A DNA stretch of 64,000 nt from assembly GCF_947490415.1 (NCBI RefSeq), contig NZ_CANLGX010000004.1:248001-312000 (forward strand), in the 5' to 3' direction. This stretch comes from an uncultured Eudoraea sp. (GTDB lineage Bacteria; Bacteroidota; Bacteroidia; Flavobacteriales; Flavobacteriaceae). The notes under the pieces were generated by a model, which saw only the letters and a program-made list of their open reading frames with translations, was not told the origin of the DNA and ran no database searches. Below, in pieces: positions 33,733-43,588 of the stretch. The number at the start of each line of letters is the position of its first letter. The stretch's first letter is position 1. The translations under genes and the position numbers were made by a program.

Positions 33733-34590
33733 ATGAAATCAGTATTAATAACCGGTACCAGCAAAGGTATTGGCCTTGAAACCTCTTTAGCATTCGCGAG
33801 AGCCGGCTATAAAGTATATGCTACCATGCGCAACCCTCAAAATGCAACTGTTTTTAGACAAAAAATCAAAGATGAATCTTTAAATATTACTATCTCTGCG
33901 ATGGATGTGGACTCTGATGAATCTGTCAGCCGGGCAATTGGCGCTATCATAAAAGAGAATGACACCATAGATGTTCTTGTAAACAATGCCGGAATTGAAC
34001 GTCATGGATCCGTTGAGGAATTGAGCATGAAAGAAATTATAGCTATTATGAATACCAATTATTTTGGCGTACTCAGATGTACCAAACAGCTTTTACCGCT
34101 GATGCGCTCTACTAAAAATGGTTGTATTATTAATATTGCATCAGTCGCAGGAAAAATTTCAAACACCCCTCTGGGTGCTTATGCGGCCAGTAAACATGCT
34201 CTTGAAGCAATAAGCGAAGCTCTTGCCCAGGAAGTTAAACCTTTTAATATAAGAGTTAAAATAGTTGAACCTGGCATTATTGATACGCAAATGGCCAGAG
34301 ATATAGGTGTTGGTGGTGAATCTGTCTATCCTCAGTCTAACCGTTTTGGCGGTCTTTTTAAAGCGTCTCTTGAAACACCAACCTCACCTGCAATGGTAGC
34401 CGATAAGATATTGAAAGTAGCAGAAAACAAAAACTGGGAATTAAGACATCCTGTAGGTCCGGATGCGCAGCCGTTTCTAGATTGGCGGGCATCTATGACC
34501 GATGAAGAATGGGTAGATTGGAATGCTGCCAACGATGAAGATTGGTACAATTCTGTTGAGGAACTATTTGGGCTGAATGCCAGGAAATAA
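33733..34590 (+). CDS. Short-chain dehydrogenase/reductase (SDR)
   Basis: A 285-residue classical SDR. I prefer the ATG at 33733 (MKSVLITGTSKGIG), since the in-frame TTG at 33697 would put 12 odd residues before the Rossmann strand. TGTSKGIG (7-14) binds the cofactor, NNAG lies near 80-85, and the catalytic YAASK is near 150. The basic residue after strand 2 (MRNP) suggests NADP(H). It begins 103 bp after the cyclase stop on the same strand and could oxidise a 3-hydroxyl group of the triterpenol, but SDRs are too varied to assign the substrate. Confidence 0.9.
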   Translation: MKSVLITGTSKGIGLETSLAFARAGYKVYATMRNPQNATVFRQKIKDESLNITISAMDVDSDESVSRAIGAIIKENDTIDVLVNNAGIERHGSVEELSMKEIIAIMNTNYFGVLRCTKQLLPLMRSTKNGCIINIASVAGKISNTPLGAYAASKHALEAISEALAQEVKPFNIRVKIVEPGIIDTQMARDIGVGGESVYPQSNRFGGLFKASLETPTSPAMVADKILKVAENKNWELRHPVGPDAQPFLDWRASMTDEEWVDWNAANDEDWYNSVEELFGLNARK

Positions 34591-34612
34591 TAAAATTTTC
34601 AGTAATGATTAA

Positions 34613-34768
34613 CTGAAACCGTTTTTCTTTTTCACTATTATACCTCATGATTATTTAGGCGCAGCCAGTACAATTGGAGTGGGAATAAGTCAAATAGCGG
34701 TTGGCGCAGGAATTAGAATAGCTCTTTGGGCTGCAAGCAGAGCTGGATTAAATAAGAAAAGAACTTAG
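34613..34768 (+). pseudogene. Possible remnant of a small membrane protein gene
   Basis: After an in-frame TAA at 34610-34612 there is a 51-codon open frame without any normal start codon, ending in TAG at 34766-34768. Its conceptual product has a hydrophobic part (YLGAASTIGVGISQIAVGAG) and a basic end (ASRAGLNKKRT), as in the last helix of a membrane protein. The composition is better than random AT-rich DNA, so a decayed gene end is possible; chance cannot be excluded. Confidence 0.3.
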
Positions 34769-34875
34769 GAGGATTCAGATCAATAATTGTTCAAAGTAAT
34801 AGGAAAACTGCCTAAAGGAATTTATCTTTCATGCCTTGAATTTGTAATTTCTTTTTTTTAACACTATTGTCTTAA

Positions 34876-37800
34876 ATGATTATTCTTCGTTCTTTTTTTA
34901 TTGCTTCTGTATTTTCTCTGATTAGTGCCAATTTCTTTATACTTTATTCCCAGGACTTTTCTTCTCTGGAATATCGCAATGTAGGACCATACCGGGGCGG
35001 GCGAGTGACAGCTGTTGCCGGGATTACCTCCCAACCCTCCACCTTCTTTTTAGGAGCCACGGGTGGTGGTGTCTGGAAAACGGAAGATTACGGCACCTCA
35101 TGGCACAATGTTTCTGATGGTTTTTTTAAGACCCCATCAATTGGGGCAATTGCGGTTGCACAAAACGACCCAAATATCGTTTATGTGGGAACAGGGTCAG
35201 ACGGTTTGCGAAGTAACCTGATTGAAGGTAAAGGCATGTATAAATCTATTGATGGGGGTAAGACCTGGGTAGAAACGGGACTCACAGAGGTTGGGCAGAT
35301 AGGGGCTATTCGTATACATCCTGTTGATCATAATATAGTATATGTTGCTGCTCTGGGACGTGCTTTTAATTCAAATCCTGAAAGGGGTCTCTACAAAACC
35401 ACTGATGGGGGCAAGACCTGGAACAGCATTTTATTCATTTCAAATAAAACTGGAATATCCGATGTAGAAATGATGCCAACCAATCCCAATATCCTTTATG
35501 CTGCAGCCTGGAAAGCAGAACGCAAGCCCTGGACTATAATTAGCGGAGGAACGCCAAAAGAAGGAGGAATCTACAAATCCATTGACGCCGGGAAAAACTG
35601 GAACAAAATGGAGAGTGGACTTCCCGCAGATCTAATCGGTAAAATAGACCTTGAAGTATGCCCGGCAGATTCTAAATTACTTTATGCATTGGTTGAAGCA
35701 CCTAATGAAGAAGGCGGTTTATATATTTCAGATGACCATGGTGAAAACTTTGAACAAGTATCTGACGAGAAAAAAATACGCACAAGACCGTTTTATTACA
35801 CGAACGTAAAAGTAGATCCACAAAACCCGGATGTCATCTATAGCATGGCCACAGATTACATGAAATCGGCAGACAGGGGAAAAACATGGGTATCCCTTTC
35901 GGTACCGCACGGTGATAATCACGATATGTGGATCAATCCGGAAAATTCGGATCTTTTCATTCAAAGCAATGACGGCGGGGCAAACGTAACACATAACGGA
36001 GGTAAAAGCTGGTCTACACAATTCAACCAGCCTACTTCAGAAATTTACCAGGTAGAGGTAGACAACCAATACCCTTACTGGCTTTACGGTGGGCAGCAGG
36101 ATAACTATTCCACCATTGCAGTACCCAGTATGGCGCCATATGGAATCCAGGCAGCCGGAATTGGTTATATCATAAATACAGGTGGTTGTGAAACCGGACC
36201 GGCGGTACCTCATCCAACAAATCCTGATATTGTTTACTCCAATTGTAAAGGCCGGTTTACGGTTTTTAACAAAAAAACCGGAACGGAAAAATCATTTTAC
36301 GTAGGAGCCTCAAATATGTACGGGCATAATCCAAAAGACCTGCAATTCAGATTTCAGCGGGTATCCCCTATTCTGGTTTCCCCTCATAATCCAAAAGTTA
36401 TTTATCATACATCGCAATATGTTCATAAAACTACCGATGAAGGTAAAACCTGGAAAATCATTTCACCGGACCTCACGGCTTTTGAAGCAGATAAACAAGT
36501 GATTTCGGGAAGTCCAATTACACGAGACATCACAGGTGAAGAATTCTACAGTACTATATATGCCATTCAGGAATCTTCTTTAGAGGAAGGGCTAATTTGG
36601 GTAGGTGCCAATGATGGTCCAGTTCATGTTACCCGTAATGGAGGTAAATCCTGGAAGGATGTAACTCCAAAAAACTTGCCCCCGGGTGGCAGGGTAGATG
36701 CTGTTGAGCCTTCGCCACACAATCCGGCAAAGGCCTATATTACCGTGCTTAGATATCAGTTAGGCGATCGGAAGCCTTATATCTATAAAACCGAAAATTA
36801 TGGTGAATCTTGGCAATTACTTACGCCAGGTACCAACGGTATCCCAAAAGAATACACTGTAAGAGTAGTTCGCGAAGACCCTGAAAAAGAAGGTCTTTTG
36901 TTTGCCGGTACAGAATATGGGGTTTTTGTTTCATTTAATGACGGAGCAACATGGATGGCATTTCAACAAAATCTGCCTATTACACCAATTTCCGATCTGA
37001 AAATCCATAGAGGGGATTTGGTTTTATCAACTATGGGCCGTGGATTTTGGATCTTAGATGATATAAACCTCCTTAGACAGGATAATTTAGTGAATATCAA
37101 GAATAATATATTATTCAAATCCAATTCTGCAATTCGATATAGAACCCCTTCCGGGGCCCGAACAAGTGAGTCCCCAAAGTATCCTAAACCCGGGTTAACC
37201 ATTGATTACTTCTTACAGGAAGATATGAGTTCTCCATTAAAATTGGAAATTTTAAACGAAAGAATGGAGGTTGTAAATACCTACATTAGCGATACTACAG
37301 GGATTTCAAAAGATACGGTAAAACGGAATATGAGTACAGAATTTCTGAATTATCAGGTAACTGATAAACTATCGGCAAGGAAAGGTTTCAATCGGTTTAG
37401 ATGGGATATGACGACAACTGGCCCATGGAATAAGAAAGTCGAAGACCGTTATAAAAATGGTATTCTTGTAAAGCCCGGAATATATATGGCAAAGCTCACA
37501 ATTGACGAACAAGTGTTATCGAAATCCATTCAAATAGCTATAGACCCTAAGGTTAAGGCTTCCGGTGTCACTGAAAAAACTATAAGTGAGCAGGTAGATT
37601 TTCAAATAAAGGTACGCGACTTATTAAATAAGGCTTTGTTGCTGGTCAACAATTTGGAAATAGAACAGGAATCTTTGGAGAATAAAGAGAAAGTAACCGA
37701 AGCGGATAAAACGAAATTATCAAAAATAAAAACAACCCTTGAAGGATTAAGAACCAGTGAAGGAATTTATGAGCAACCTATGTTGACGAGCCAAATCCAA

Positions 37801-37911
37801 TATTTATACAATATGATGAACAAGGCTGATCAGGAGATTGGACAAGACGCATTGGACAGGTTTGTTGAATTGAAAAACAGCTTTGAGACCCTCCAAAAAA
37901 GTATTAACTAG
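34876..37911 (+). CDS. Exported VPS10/sortilin-type beta-propeller protein
   Basis: A 1011-residue secreted protein with a signal peptide (about 1-25). About eleven Asp-box repeats (for example SIDGGKTW, TTDGGKTW, SADRGKTW, THNGGKSW, TRNGGKSW, SFNDGATW) form a large BNR/sortilin-type propeller over residues 30-720. Residues about 740-1010 form a beta domain and then a helical tail (FQIKVRDLLNK ... ) typical of this Bacteroidota group, annotated as glycosyl hydrolase or VPS10 domain protein. No sialidase catalytic set (Arg triad) is evident, so enzyme activity is uncertain; ligand binding is likely. Gaps of 285 bp before and 43 bp after. Confidence 0.88.
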   Translation: MIILRSFFIASVFSLISANFFILYSQDFSSLEYRNVGPYRGGRVTAVAGITSQPSTFFLGATGGGVWKTEDYGTSWHNVSDGFFKTPSIGAIAVAQNDPNIVYVGTGSDGLRSNLIEGKGMYKSIDGGKTWVETGLTEVGQIGAIRIHPVDHNIVYVAALGRAFNSNPERGLYKTTDGGKTWNSILFISNKTGISDVEMMPTNPNILYAAAWKAERKPWTIISGGTPKEGGIYKSIDAGKNWNKMESGLPADLIGKIDLEVCPADSKLLYALVEAPNEEGGLYISDDHGENFEQVSDEKKIRTRPFYYTNVKVDPQNPDVIYSMATDYMKSADRGKTWVSLSVPHGDNHDMWINPENSDLFIQSNDGGANVTHNGGKSWSTQFNQPTSEIYQVEVDNQYPYWLYGGQQDNYSTIAVPSMAPYGIQAAGIGYIINTGGCETGPAVPHPTNPDIVYSNCKGRFTVFNKKTGTEKSFYVGASNMYGHNPKDLQFRFQRVSPILVSPHNPKVIYHTSQYVHKTTDEGKTWKIISPDLTAFEADKQVISGSPITRDITGEEFYSTIYAIQESSLEEGLIWVGANDGPVHVTRNGGKSWKDVTPKNLPPGGRVDAVEPSPHNPAKAYITVLRYQLGDRKPYIYKTENYGESWQLLTPGTNGIPKEYTVRVVREDPEKEGLLFAGTEYGVFVSFNDGATWMAFQQNLPITPISDLKIHRGDLVLSTMGRGFWILDDINLLRQDNLVNIKNNILFKSNSAIRYRTPSGARTSESPKYPKPGLTIDYFLQEDMSSPLKLEILNERMEVVNTYISDTTGISKDTVKRNMSTEFLNYQVTDKLSARKGFNRFRWDMTTTGPWNKKVEDRYKNGILVKPGIYMAKLTIDEQVLSKSIQIAIDPKVKASGVTEKTISEQVDFQIKVRDLLNKALLLVNNLEIEQESLENKEKVTEADKTKLSKIKTTLEGLRTSEGIYEQPMLTSQIQYLYNMMNKADQEIGQDALDRFVELKNSFETLQKSIN

Positions 37912-37954
37912 TCCATTTTTTTTATAAGAAACACCAATAATAAAAATCCTATTC

Positions 37955-38704
37955 ATGAATATTTTTAGAAAAATCAAAACCTACAATAAACACGGGCGAA
38001 GAGTAGTAAATGATCCATTTCATAAAAAAACACTTGAATTAACTAAGTTAGAACTCAAAAAAACACCCCAAAGAACCGAGGTGATAAATTTTTTATTGTC
38101 ACTCTTTAAGAGAGAAACTATCTATTTAGAAATTGGTGTTCGAAATCCGGAGGACAATTATAATCACATAAATGCTGACACAAAGTATAGCGTGGATCCG
38201 GGTCTGGAATACAAGGCAAACTCAATAGATTTTAAAATGACCAGTGATAGTTTCTTTGATAAATTAAATAATAATGAAATTTTATCTAAAGATATTAAGT
38301 TTGATATCATTTTTATTGATGGTCTGCATCTGGCAGAGCAGGTAGATTTAGATATTAAAAATGCATTGGACTATATAAAAGACGATGGTTTTATAGTGTT
38401 GCATGACTGTAACCCCCCAACGGAGTGGCACGCAAGGGAGGACTATGACTACAAGAATTCCCCGGCACAAGGCTATTGGAACGGAACTACCTGGAAGGCA
38501 TTTTTAAAATCGCGTTTCGATTCCGGTTTGTATTCCTGTTGTATTGATACGGACTGGGGCGTTGGAATTTTGTCTAAAAAACATCCTATAGGCGACAGCA
38601 TAAAAAATACCAATCCATTTTATGAATACAAGGTTTTGGATGAAAACAGAAAAGCAAATCTTAATTTGATAAGCTTTAGTGAGTTGAAAAAAATATTAGC
38701 TTGA
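37955..38704 (+). CDS. Class I SAM-dependent methyltransferase (Methyltransf_24)
   Basis: A 249-residue cytoplasmic protein. YLEIGVRN (about 54-61) is the variant motif I that binds SAM, FDIIFIDGLHLAEQV the acidic motif common in Methyltransf_24 enzymes (about 117-131), and DDGFIVLHDCNPP follows the expected strand. Such genes often modify surface sugars or small molecules. It begins 43 bp after the VPS10-type gene; the methyl acceptor is unknown. Confidence 0.78.
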   Translation: MNIFRKIKTYNKHGRRVVNDPFHKKTLELTKLELKKTPQRTEVINFLLSLFKRETIYLEIGVRNPEDNYNHINADTKYSVDPGLEYKANSIDFKMTSDSFFDKLNNNEILSKDIKFDIIFIDGLHLAEQVDLDIKNALDYIKDDGFIVLHDCNPPTEWHAREDYDYKNSPAQGYWNGTTWKAFLKSRFDSGLYSCCIDTDWGVGILSKKHPIGDSIKNTNPFYEYKVLDENRKANLNLISFSELKKILA

Positions 38705-38763
38705 TCCATTAAACCAGTTCATGTGAATTTTCTTAAAAGTCTATGAGTTCAAAAAAACAAATC

Positions 38764-39222
38764 ATGAAAAATAGATTATTCCTCCTCCTTCTGTCCAGTT
38801 TAATAGCCACTATGAATTTAAGTGCACAGCAAGTAATCCCCAGTAAAAAACAAACAGAAGACATTCACTCCCTAATAGAAAACTACGCGCTGGCACGAGA
38901 AAAGAAAGATGTTGTGCTGCTAGAAAGTATTTTAACATCAGACGTGGATCAATTAGTTTCTTCTGGGAAATGGAGAATGGGTAAAAAGGAATCTATGGAA
39001 GGGATGTTACAAAGTTCCACGAGTAATCCGGGCACAAGAACCCTCAAAATAGAAAAAATTCGACTTTTTAATGCACAGTGCGCAATAGTGGATGCCCGCT
39101 ATGAGATTAAAAATAATAACGAAACAATAAGAAAGATGTGGAGTAGTTTCGTAGTAGTGTTAAGTGAAAACGAATGGAAAATAAGTGCTATCCGGAATAT
39201 GCTGCCGGCCGGACAAAAATAG
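38764..39222 (+). CDS. Exported NTF2/SnoaL-like protein
   Basis: A 152-residue protein. I prefer the ATG at 38764 (MKNRLFLLLL) because it yields a clean signal peptide ending NLSAQ; an ATG seven codons earlier (38743) is also possible. The mature part is a short NTF2-like fold: IHSLIENYALAREKKD, then a strand with VDARYEIKN near the end. Role unknown; such domains bind small hydrophobic molecules. The oxidoreductase gene begins 9 bp after its stop. Confidence 0.8.
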   Translation: MKNRLFLLLLSSLIATMNLSAQQVIPSKKQTEDIHSLIENYALAREKKDVVLLESILTSDVDQLVSSGKWRMGKKESMEGMLQSSTSNPGTRTLKIEKIRLFNAQCAIVDARYEIKNNNETIRKMWSSFVVVLSENEWKISAIRNMLPAGQK

Positions 39223-39231
39223 ATTCAATAA

Positions 39232-40209
39232 ATGAAAGCCATTGTGTACACTCAATACGGATCCCCGGATGTTTTACAAGTTAAAGAGGTCAAAAAACCT
39301 GAACCCAAGGAGAATGAAATCCTGGTAAGGGTCAGGGCAACCTCTGTAAATAGAACAGACTGTGCCAACCTGAGGGCAAAACCATTTATTATGCGGTTTA
39401 CGATGGGTCTTTTTAAGCCTAAAAAGATTATTATGGGGACTGAATTTGCCGGCGATGTTGTTGAAGTTGGCGATGGGGTAACTTCATTTGGTGTTGGAGA
39501 TAAAGTTTTTGGGTTTGACGATAGTGTTTTAAGCTCTTATGCTGAATTTCTTGTATTCTCGGCCAGCAAAGGTGTTTCAACAATGCCCGAAGGTTTCAGC
39601 TATCAACAGGCCGGTGCTTGTATAGAAGGTGCGCATTATGCATATAACATCATAAACAAAGTTGCACTCAAGAAAGGTCAAAAAGTAATGGTTAATGGGG
39701 CCTCCGGTGGCATTGGCTCCGCCACTGTTCAACTACTCAACTATTTTGGCGCCCAGATCACAGGGGTATGCAACACCAAAAATATAGAATTGGTAAAATC
39801 TTTAGGTGCAGAAAAAATAATCGATTATACCATTGAAGATTTTACAAAAGACCCTGAAAAATATGACTATGTCTTTGATACCGTTGGTAAAAGTACTTTT
39901 GGCAAATGCAAGTCATTATTAAAACCAGGTGGTGTTTATATCTCTTCTGAATTGGGCCCTTGGTCTCAAAATCTCTTCTACTCCCTTATTTCTGGCATTT
40001 TTGGCAGCCTTCCGGGTCAGGCAGGAAAAAAAGTAAAATTCCCATATCCACCTGATATAAAGCGAAGCGTACTTCTGGTAAAAAAACTGATAGAAGAGGG
40101 TAAGTTTAAATCTGTAATTGATAGGTCTTATCCACTAAAAGAAATTGCGGAGGCATTCAGGTATGTAGAAAAAGGACAAAAAACAGGAAATGTTTCAATC
40201 CTTGTATGA
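39232..40209 (+). CDS. NAD(P)-dependent quinone-oxidoreductase-like alcohol dehydrogenase (MDR family)
   Basis: A 325-residue paralogue of the gene at 17003; both start with MxAxVYTxYGSPxVLQ and have the same domain order. The cofactor loop is NGASGGIGSATVQLL (about 157-171), and there are no structural zinc Cys. Unlike the paralogue it ends at the usual place (GNVSILV), with no Asn tail. It is coupled (9 bp) to the exported NTF2-like gene. Substrate unknown. Confidence 0.88.
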   Translation: MKAIVYTQYGSPDVLQVKEVKKPEPKENEILVRVRATSVNRTDCANLRAKPFIMRFTMGLFKPKKIIMGTEFAGDVVEVGDGVTSFGVGDKVFGFDDSVLSSYAEFLVFSASKGVSTMPEGFSYQQAGACIEGAHYAYNIINKVALKKGQKVMVNGASGGIGSATVQLLNYFGAQITGVCNTKNIELVKSLGAEKIIDYTIEDFTKDPEKYDYVFDTVGKSTFGKCKSLLKPGGVYISSELGPWSQNLFYSLISGIFGSLPGQAGKKVKFPYPPDIKRSVLLVKKLIEEGKFKSVIDRSYPLKEIAEAFRYVEKGQKTGNVSILV

Positions 40210-40238
40210 AAGGGTCAAGAATTGTAGCACAATCCCGG

Positions 40239-40309
40239 TAATTGGTTTTATTGCCGTTTATCCGGAAAATTAATAGACCTTACCCGAACCAGGGATAATT
40301 GGTTTTATT
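40239..40309. repeat. Two 14-bp direct repeats
   Basis: TAATTGGTTTTATT at 40239-40252 and again at 40296-40309, 57 bp apart, in the gap between the oxidoreductase and the DUF1624 gene. They may be regulatory or traces of a small duplication. Confidence 0.45.
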
Positions 40310-40383
40310 ATTAGTCGTATTTAATTCATGTGCAATTGCTATCTTTCACACTTTAACAGAAAAACCAAACCAACACATAGCCC

Positions 40384-41559
40384 ATGAATACCACCAGGCA
40401 AAGAATTACTTCCATTGATATGCTAAGAGGTTTAGTCATGGTACTCATGGCCTTGGATCACGTGCGGGATTATTTCAATTATGATGCATTTCTCTTTGAC
40501 CCCACAGATTTAACAAAAACCACTGGTGCCCTTTTTATTACAAGATTTTTGACCCACTTTTGTGCTACCGTATTTGTTTTTTTAGCAGGTACCTCAGCTT
40601 TTTTCGTAGGCCAGCGAAGAGATAAAAAATCCCTGTCGGTTTGGCTTTTAAAAAGGGGCATATGGCTGGTTATAGTGGAATTTACTATAATAAAACTCGC
40701 CTGGTTTTTTAAACTTGATTATTCGGTAGTGCTTTTTATGGTCATTTGGATCCTTGGGCTAAGTATGATATTACTTGCAGGATTTATACACCTTCCTAAA
40801 AAACTGATGATTTTACTATCCGTTTTGGTTATTGTGGGACACAACGCATTTGATACATTTACTCCGGAAGGTCCGATTATGTCCGGCCTATGGACATTTC
40901 TGCATGTGTATAACCCTGTAAACATAGGTAATATAGAGCTATTTATCGCCTATCCAATACTTCCCTGGGTGTTTGTAATGCCGCTGGGCTATTACTTTGG
41001 CGAACTTTATAAGCCTGGTGTAGACTCTGCTTTTAGAGTCAAGAGATTGTGGCTCTTGGGAATCAGTATCACTTTGGCATTTCTTATATTACGCTTCATA
41101 AATATTTATGGAGATCCCTATCTGTGGTCATCTCAAAAATCTTTTGGTTTTACGGTCATCTCATTTTTAAACGTTACGAAGTACCCCCCTTCTCTAATGT
41201 ATTTATTAATCACTATAGGGCCTTCAATAATATTTCTGGCATTAGCGGAAAAATGGAAGGGTTCATTTTTTGATAAATTAATTACCATTGGTCGCGTCCC
41301 CATGTTCTTTTATATCATTCATATCTATATAATACACCTTCTGGCATTAATAGCTGCTTTATTTACAGGGTTTAAGGCTTCTGATATGGTTATTGACTTC
41401 TGGGTAAACGAGCAACCAGAACTTCAGGGATATGGATTCAGCCTCTGGTTGGTTTATCTTATATGGATATTGCTGATCATCGCATTGTATCCTGCATGCA
41501 GTCGGTTCAATAAATACAAGAGCACTAATAGAGATAAATGGTGGCTTAGTTATCTTTAG
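40384..41559 (+). CDS. DUF1624 / HGSNAT-like multi-pass acyltransferase
   Basis: A 391-residue inner-membrane protein with about ten helices. The N-terminal RITSIDMLRGLVMVLMALDH (residues 7-26) is the signature of the heparan-alpha-glucosaminide N-acetyltransferase catalytic family (DUF1624), with the His used for transmembrane acetyl transfer in this family. It would move acyl groups from the cytoplasm to a periplasmic acceptor. Members occur in glycan-degrading Bacteroidota, but no sugar genes lie nearby. Confidence 0.85.
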   Translation: MNTTRQRITSIDMLRGLVMVLMALDHVRDYFNYDAFLFDPTDLTKTTGALFITRFLTHFCATVFVFLAGTSAFFVGQRRDKKSLSVWLLKRGIWLVIVEFTIIKLAWFFKLDYSVVLFMVIWILGLSMILLAGFIHLPKKLMILLSVLVIVGHNAFDTFTPEGPIMSGLWTFLHVYNPVNIGNIELFIAYPILPWVFVMPLGYYFGELYKPGVDSAFRVKRLWLLGISITLAFLILRFINIYGDPYLWSSQKSFGFTVISFLNVTKYPPSLMYLLITIGPSIIFLALAEKWKGSFFDKLITIGRVPMFFYIIHIYIIHLLALIAALFTGFKASDMVIDFWVNEQPELQGYGFSLWLVYLIWILLIIALYPACSRFNKYKSTNRDKWWLSYL

Positions 41560-41623
41560 ATAACTATTTTACAAAATTGAACTTATTATTTTCATATTTT
41601 GATTAACTATAAAAATCGCTCCT

Positions 41624-42229
41624 ATGAAAAACATTACATCTTTTATTAAAACAACCCTGATTGGGGGATTGTTTTTTGTGATCCCTATTGTTTTAGTTCT
41701 TTTGATTATAGGCAAGATCCTGGAAATTTTCAGAAAATTGGTTGCCCCTATTGCCAATTTAATTCCTTTGGAAACAATTGGAGGAATTACCATATCGAGA
41801 ATAATTGCTTTGCTTGTACTATTGCTGATCTGCTTTATGGCTGGTTTGTTTTCTAAATCAACAAAAGCAAGTCAATTTAGAAAATGGATCGAAGATAAAA
41901 TTCTATCGCATATACCAGGTTATACCCTCTTAAAAGGAATGACCGAGTCTGCCGCAGGCCGGGATTCTGAGGATTTAAAAGATGTAGTTCTTGTAGATAT
42001 TGAAGAAGTATGGCAAATTGGTTTTTTAATGGATGAAATTGACGATGAATTAAGTGCTGTATATATTCCCGGTGCCCCAAACCCAATGTCTGGCGATGTT
42101 TTTTTCGTCAAAAAAGAACGTCTAAAAAAACTGGATTTGCCCGAACTGAGTGCCATGAAGATATACAAAAAGTTAGGTTCAGACGCGAAGAAAATTCTTA
42201 AGGGACAAATTAATAAATCTTCTTTTTGA
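41624..42229 (+). CDS. DUF502 membrane protein
   Basis: A 201-residue protein with two membrane helices (about 10-32 and 55-75) and a soluble C-terminal part. TTLIGGLFFVIPIVLVLLII and the GYTLLKGMTES segment are standard DUF502 features, as is VYIPGAPNPMSG. DUF502 proteins are widespread, with no fixed function. It lies 64 bp after DUF1624 and 198 bp before the next gene. Confidence 0.9.
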   Translation: MKNITSFIKTTLIGGLFFVIPIVLVLLIIGKILEIFRKLVAPIANLIPLETIGGITISRIIALLVLLLICFMAGLFSKSTKASQFRKWIEDKILSHIPGYTLLKGMTESAAGRDSEDLKDVVLVDIEEVWQIGFLMDEIDDELSAVYIPGAPNPMSGDVFFVKKERLKKLDLPELSAMKIYKKLGSDAKKILKGQINKSSF

Positions 42230-42427
42230 GTAAAATTTGCGAAGGAAAAGCGATACGTCTTCTAACAAGAGTTATAACTTTCGGAAGATGTTTTTCTTAT
42301 TCTTAGCTTTTTGCCATTTATTTTTCTTTTATATCAACCATATTTTTTAAGTTAAGAATCTTAGTATTCATAAAGCAAAATCTATTTATATTACAATCTT
42401 TATAGAACTCAAACAATTTAGAGAAAT

Positions 42428-43210
42428 ATGAATTCCTCAATATTAGATTCAATCCCATTTTATCTCACCTATATTGGTCTTTTTATTTTACTATTGATCG
42501 CTTTTGAAATTGGTTATCAAATTAGCAGGCGTAGCAAAGGTCTTCAAGAAGAGGTGGAACCCGGCACCCTGACACCCATGGTAGGAGGACTTATTGGATT
42601 ACTGGGGTTCCTGCTGGCTTTTACATTTTCAATTGCCACCTCACAATATAACCAGCGCAAACAATACGTTCTTGAGGAAGCCAACGAAATTGGAACTTCT
42701 TACCTAAGGGCAGACCTTATTGATACGAAATACAAAACCGAAGTAAAGCGATTATTAAGGGAATATGTTGACACGCGCCTGCAAGCCCTGAGCAGCACAA
42801 ATATCAACAATGAGCTCGTCAGATCAGTTGAGTTGCATAGTCTTTTATGGAATGAAGTATCGAATGCGGCCTTAGTTACTCCCAATACCAACACGGCGAT
42901 GCTGGTTCAGTCTATTAATAATGTGATTGATATGCATGAAAAAAGGGTTACTGCAGGTTTGCGAAATCGGATTCCTATTGCAATTTGGATAACACTTCTG
43001 GCCATCTCGTTCGTGACCATGGCTATAATAGGTATTAAAGCAGGTTTTACCAAACCAAGGGGTTTGATTGCTGTAATTCCCATGATATTGGCCTTTGCCG
43101 CACTCACCACACTTATTGTGGATCTCAACCGTCCTCAAAAAGGGTTATTTAAGGTAGGGCAAGAATCGTTGATTTCACTTCAAAAGAGTATGCAAAAAGA
43201 TGTGCAATAA
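42428..43210 (+). CDS. Bestrophin-like (DUF4239) membrane protein
   Basis: A 260-residue protein with one helix near the N-terminus (about 10-30), a second at about 55-75 (GGLIGLLGFLLAFTFSIA) and two more at about 190-230. The stretch after the second helix, QYNQRKQYVLEEANEIGTSY, is the typical part of the DUF4239/bestrophin-like group. Function unproven; some relatives are thought to be ion channels. Confidence 0.8.
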   Translation: MNSSILDSIPFYLTYIGLFILLLIAFEIGYQISRRSKGLQEEVEPGTLTPMVGGLIGLLGFLLAFTFSIATSQYNQRKQYVLEEANEIGTSYLRADLIDTKYKTEVKRLLREYVDTRLQALSSTNINNELVRSVELHSLLWNEVSNAALVTPNTNTAMLVQSINNVIDMHEKRVTAGLRNRIPIAIWITLLAISFVTMAIIGIKAGFTKPRGLIAVIPMILAFAALTTLIVDLNRPQKGLFKVGQESLISLQKSMQKDVQ

Positions 43211-43336
43211 GCGTGTGACTTTCATCTCCCCTTTTCCTAATTCTCTTATATCCTTGGTGTATTTCTTTATGACATAAATCATAGTTTGTCTTTTGTTGAT
43301 ATCCTACCTTTTGAAACCAATTTTAAATTAAAGACG

Positions 43337-43513
43337 ATGGCAATAAACAAAAATGATAAAAGTTCCTGGGCTATTGGTGGGACTACGCTTATTGGTTTGG
43401 GAGTTGGCCTTTTCTTTCTGCAAACCTCTCCTATTTGGTTCGTGGCTTGCTTGATTGCCGGCATTGGATTTGGATTAGTCCTAACAGCAATTTTGTCTTC
43501 CAAAAATACTTAG
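43337..43513 (+). CDS. Small two-helix membrane protein
   Basis: A 58-residue protein starting MAINKNDKSSW. An ATG 17 codons earlier (43286) exists, but the extra residues are hydrophilic and unlike a start. Two membrane helices (about 12-28 and 32-52) flank a short loop, like small Bacteroidota membrane proteins of unknown function. It lies 126 bp after the bestrophin-like gene and before the DUF6090 gene. Confidence 0.6.
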   Translation: MAINKNDKSSWAIGGTTLIGLGVGLFFLQTSPIWFVACLIAGIGFGLVLTAILSSKNT

Positions 43514-43588
43514 GTTAATTTCAGTTTTCCATTTTTTCAAATTCCATACGGTCACTAACCTTTCTGGGAAGTACCAAAGATGAAATAG

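Noticed and set aside
42230-42300. Possible terminator after DUF502
   Set aside because: The only pairing (CGTCTTC with GAAGATG) is short, has a wobble and a large loop.
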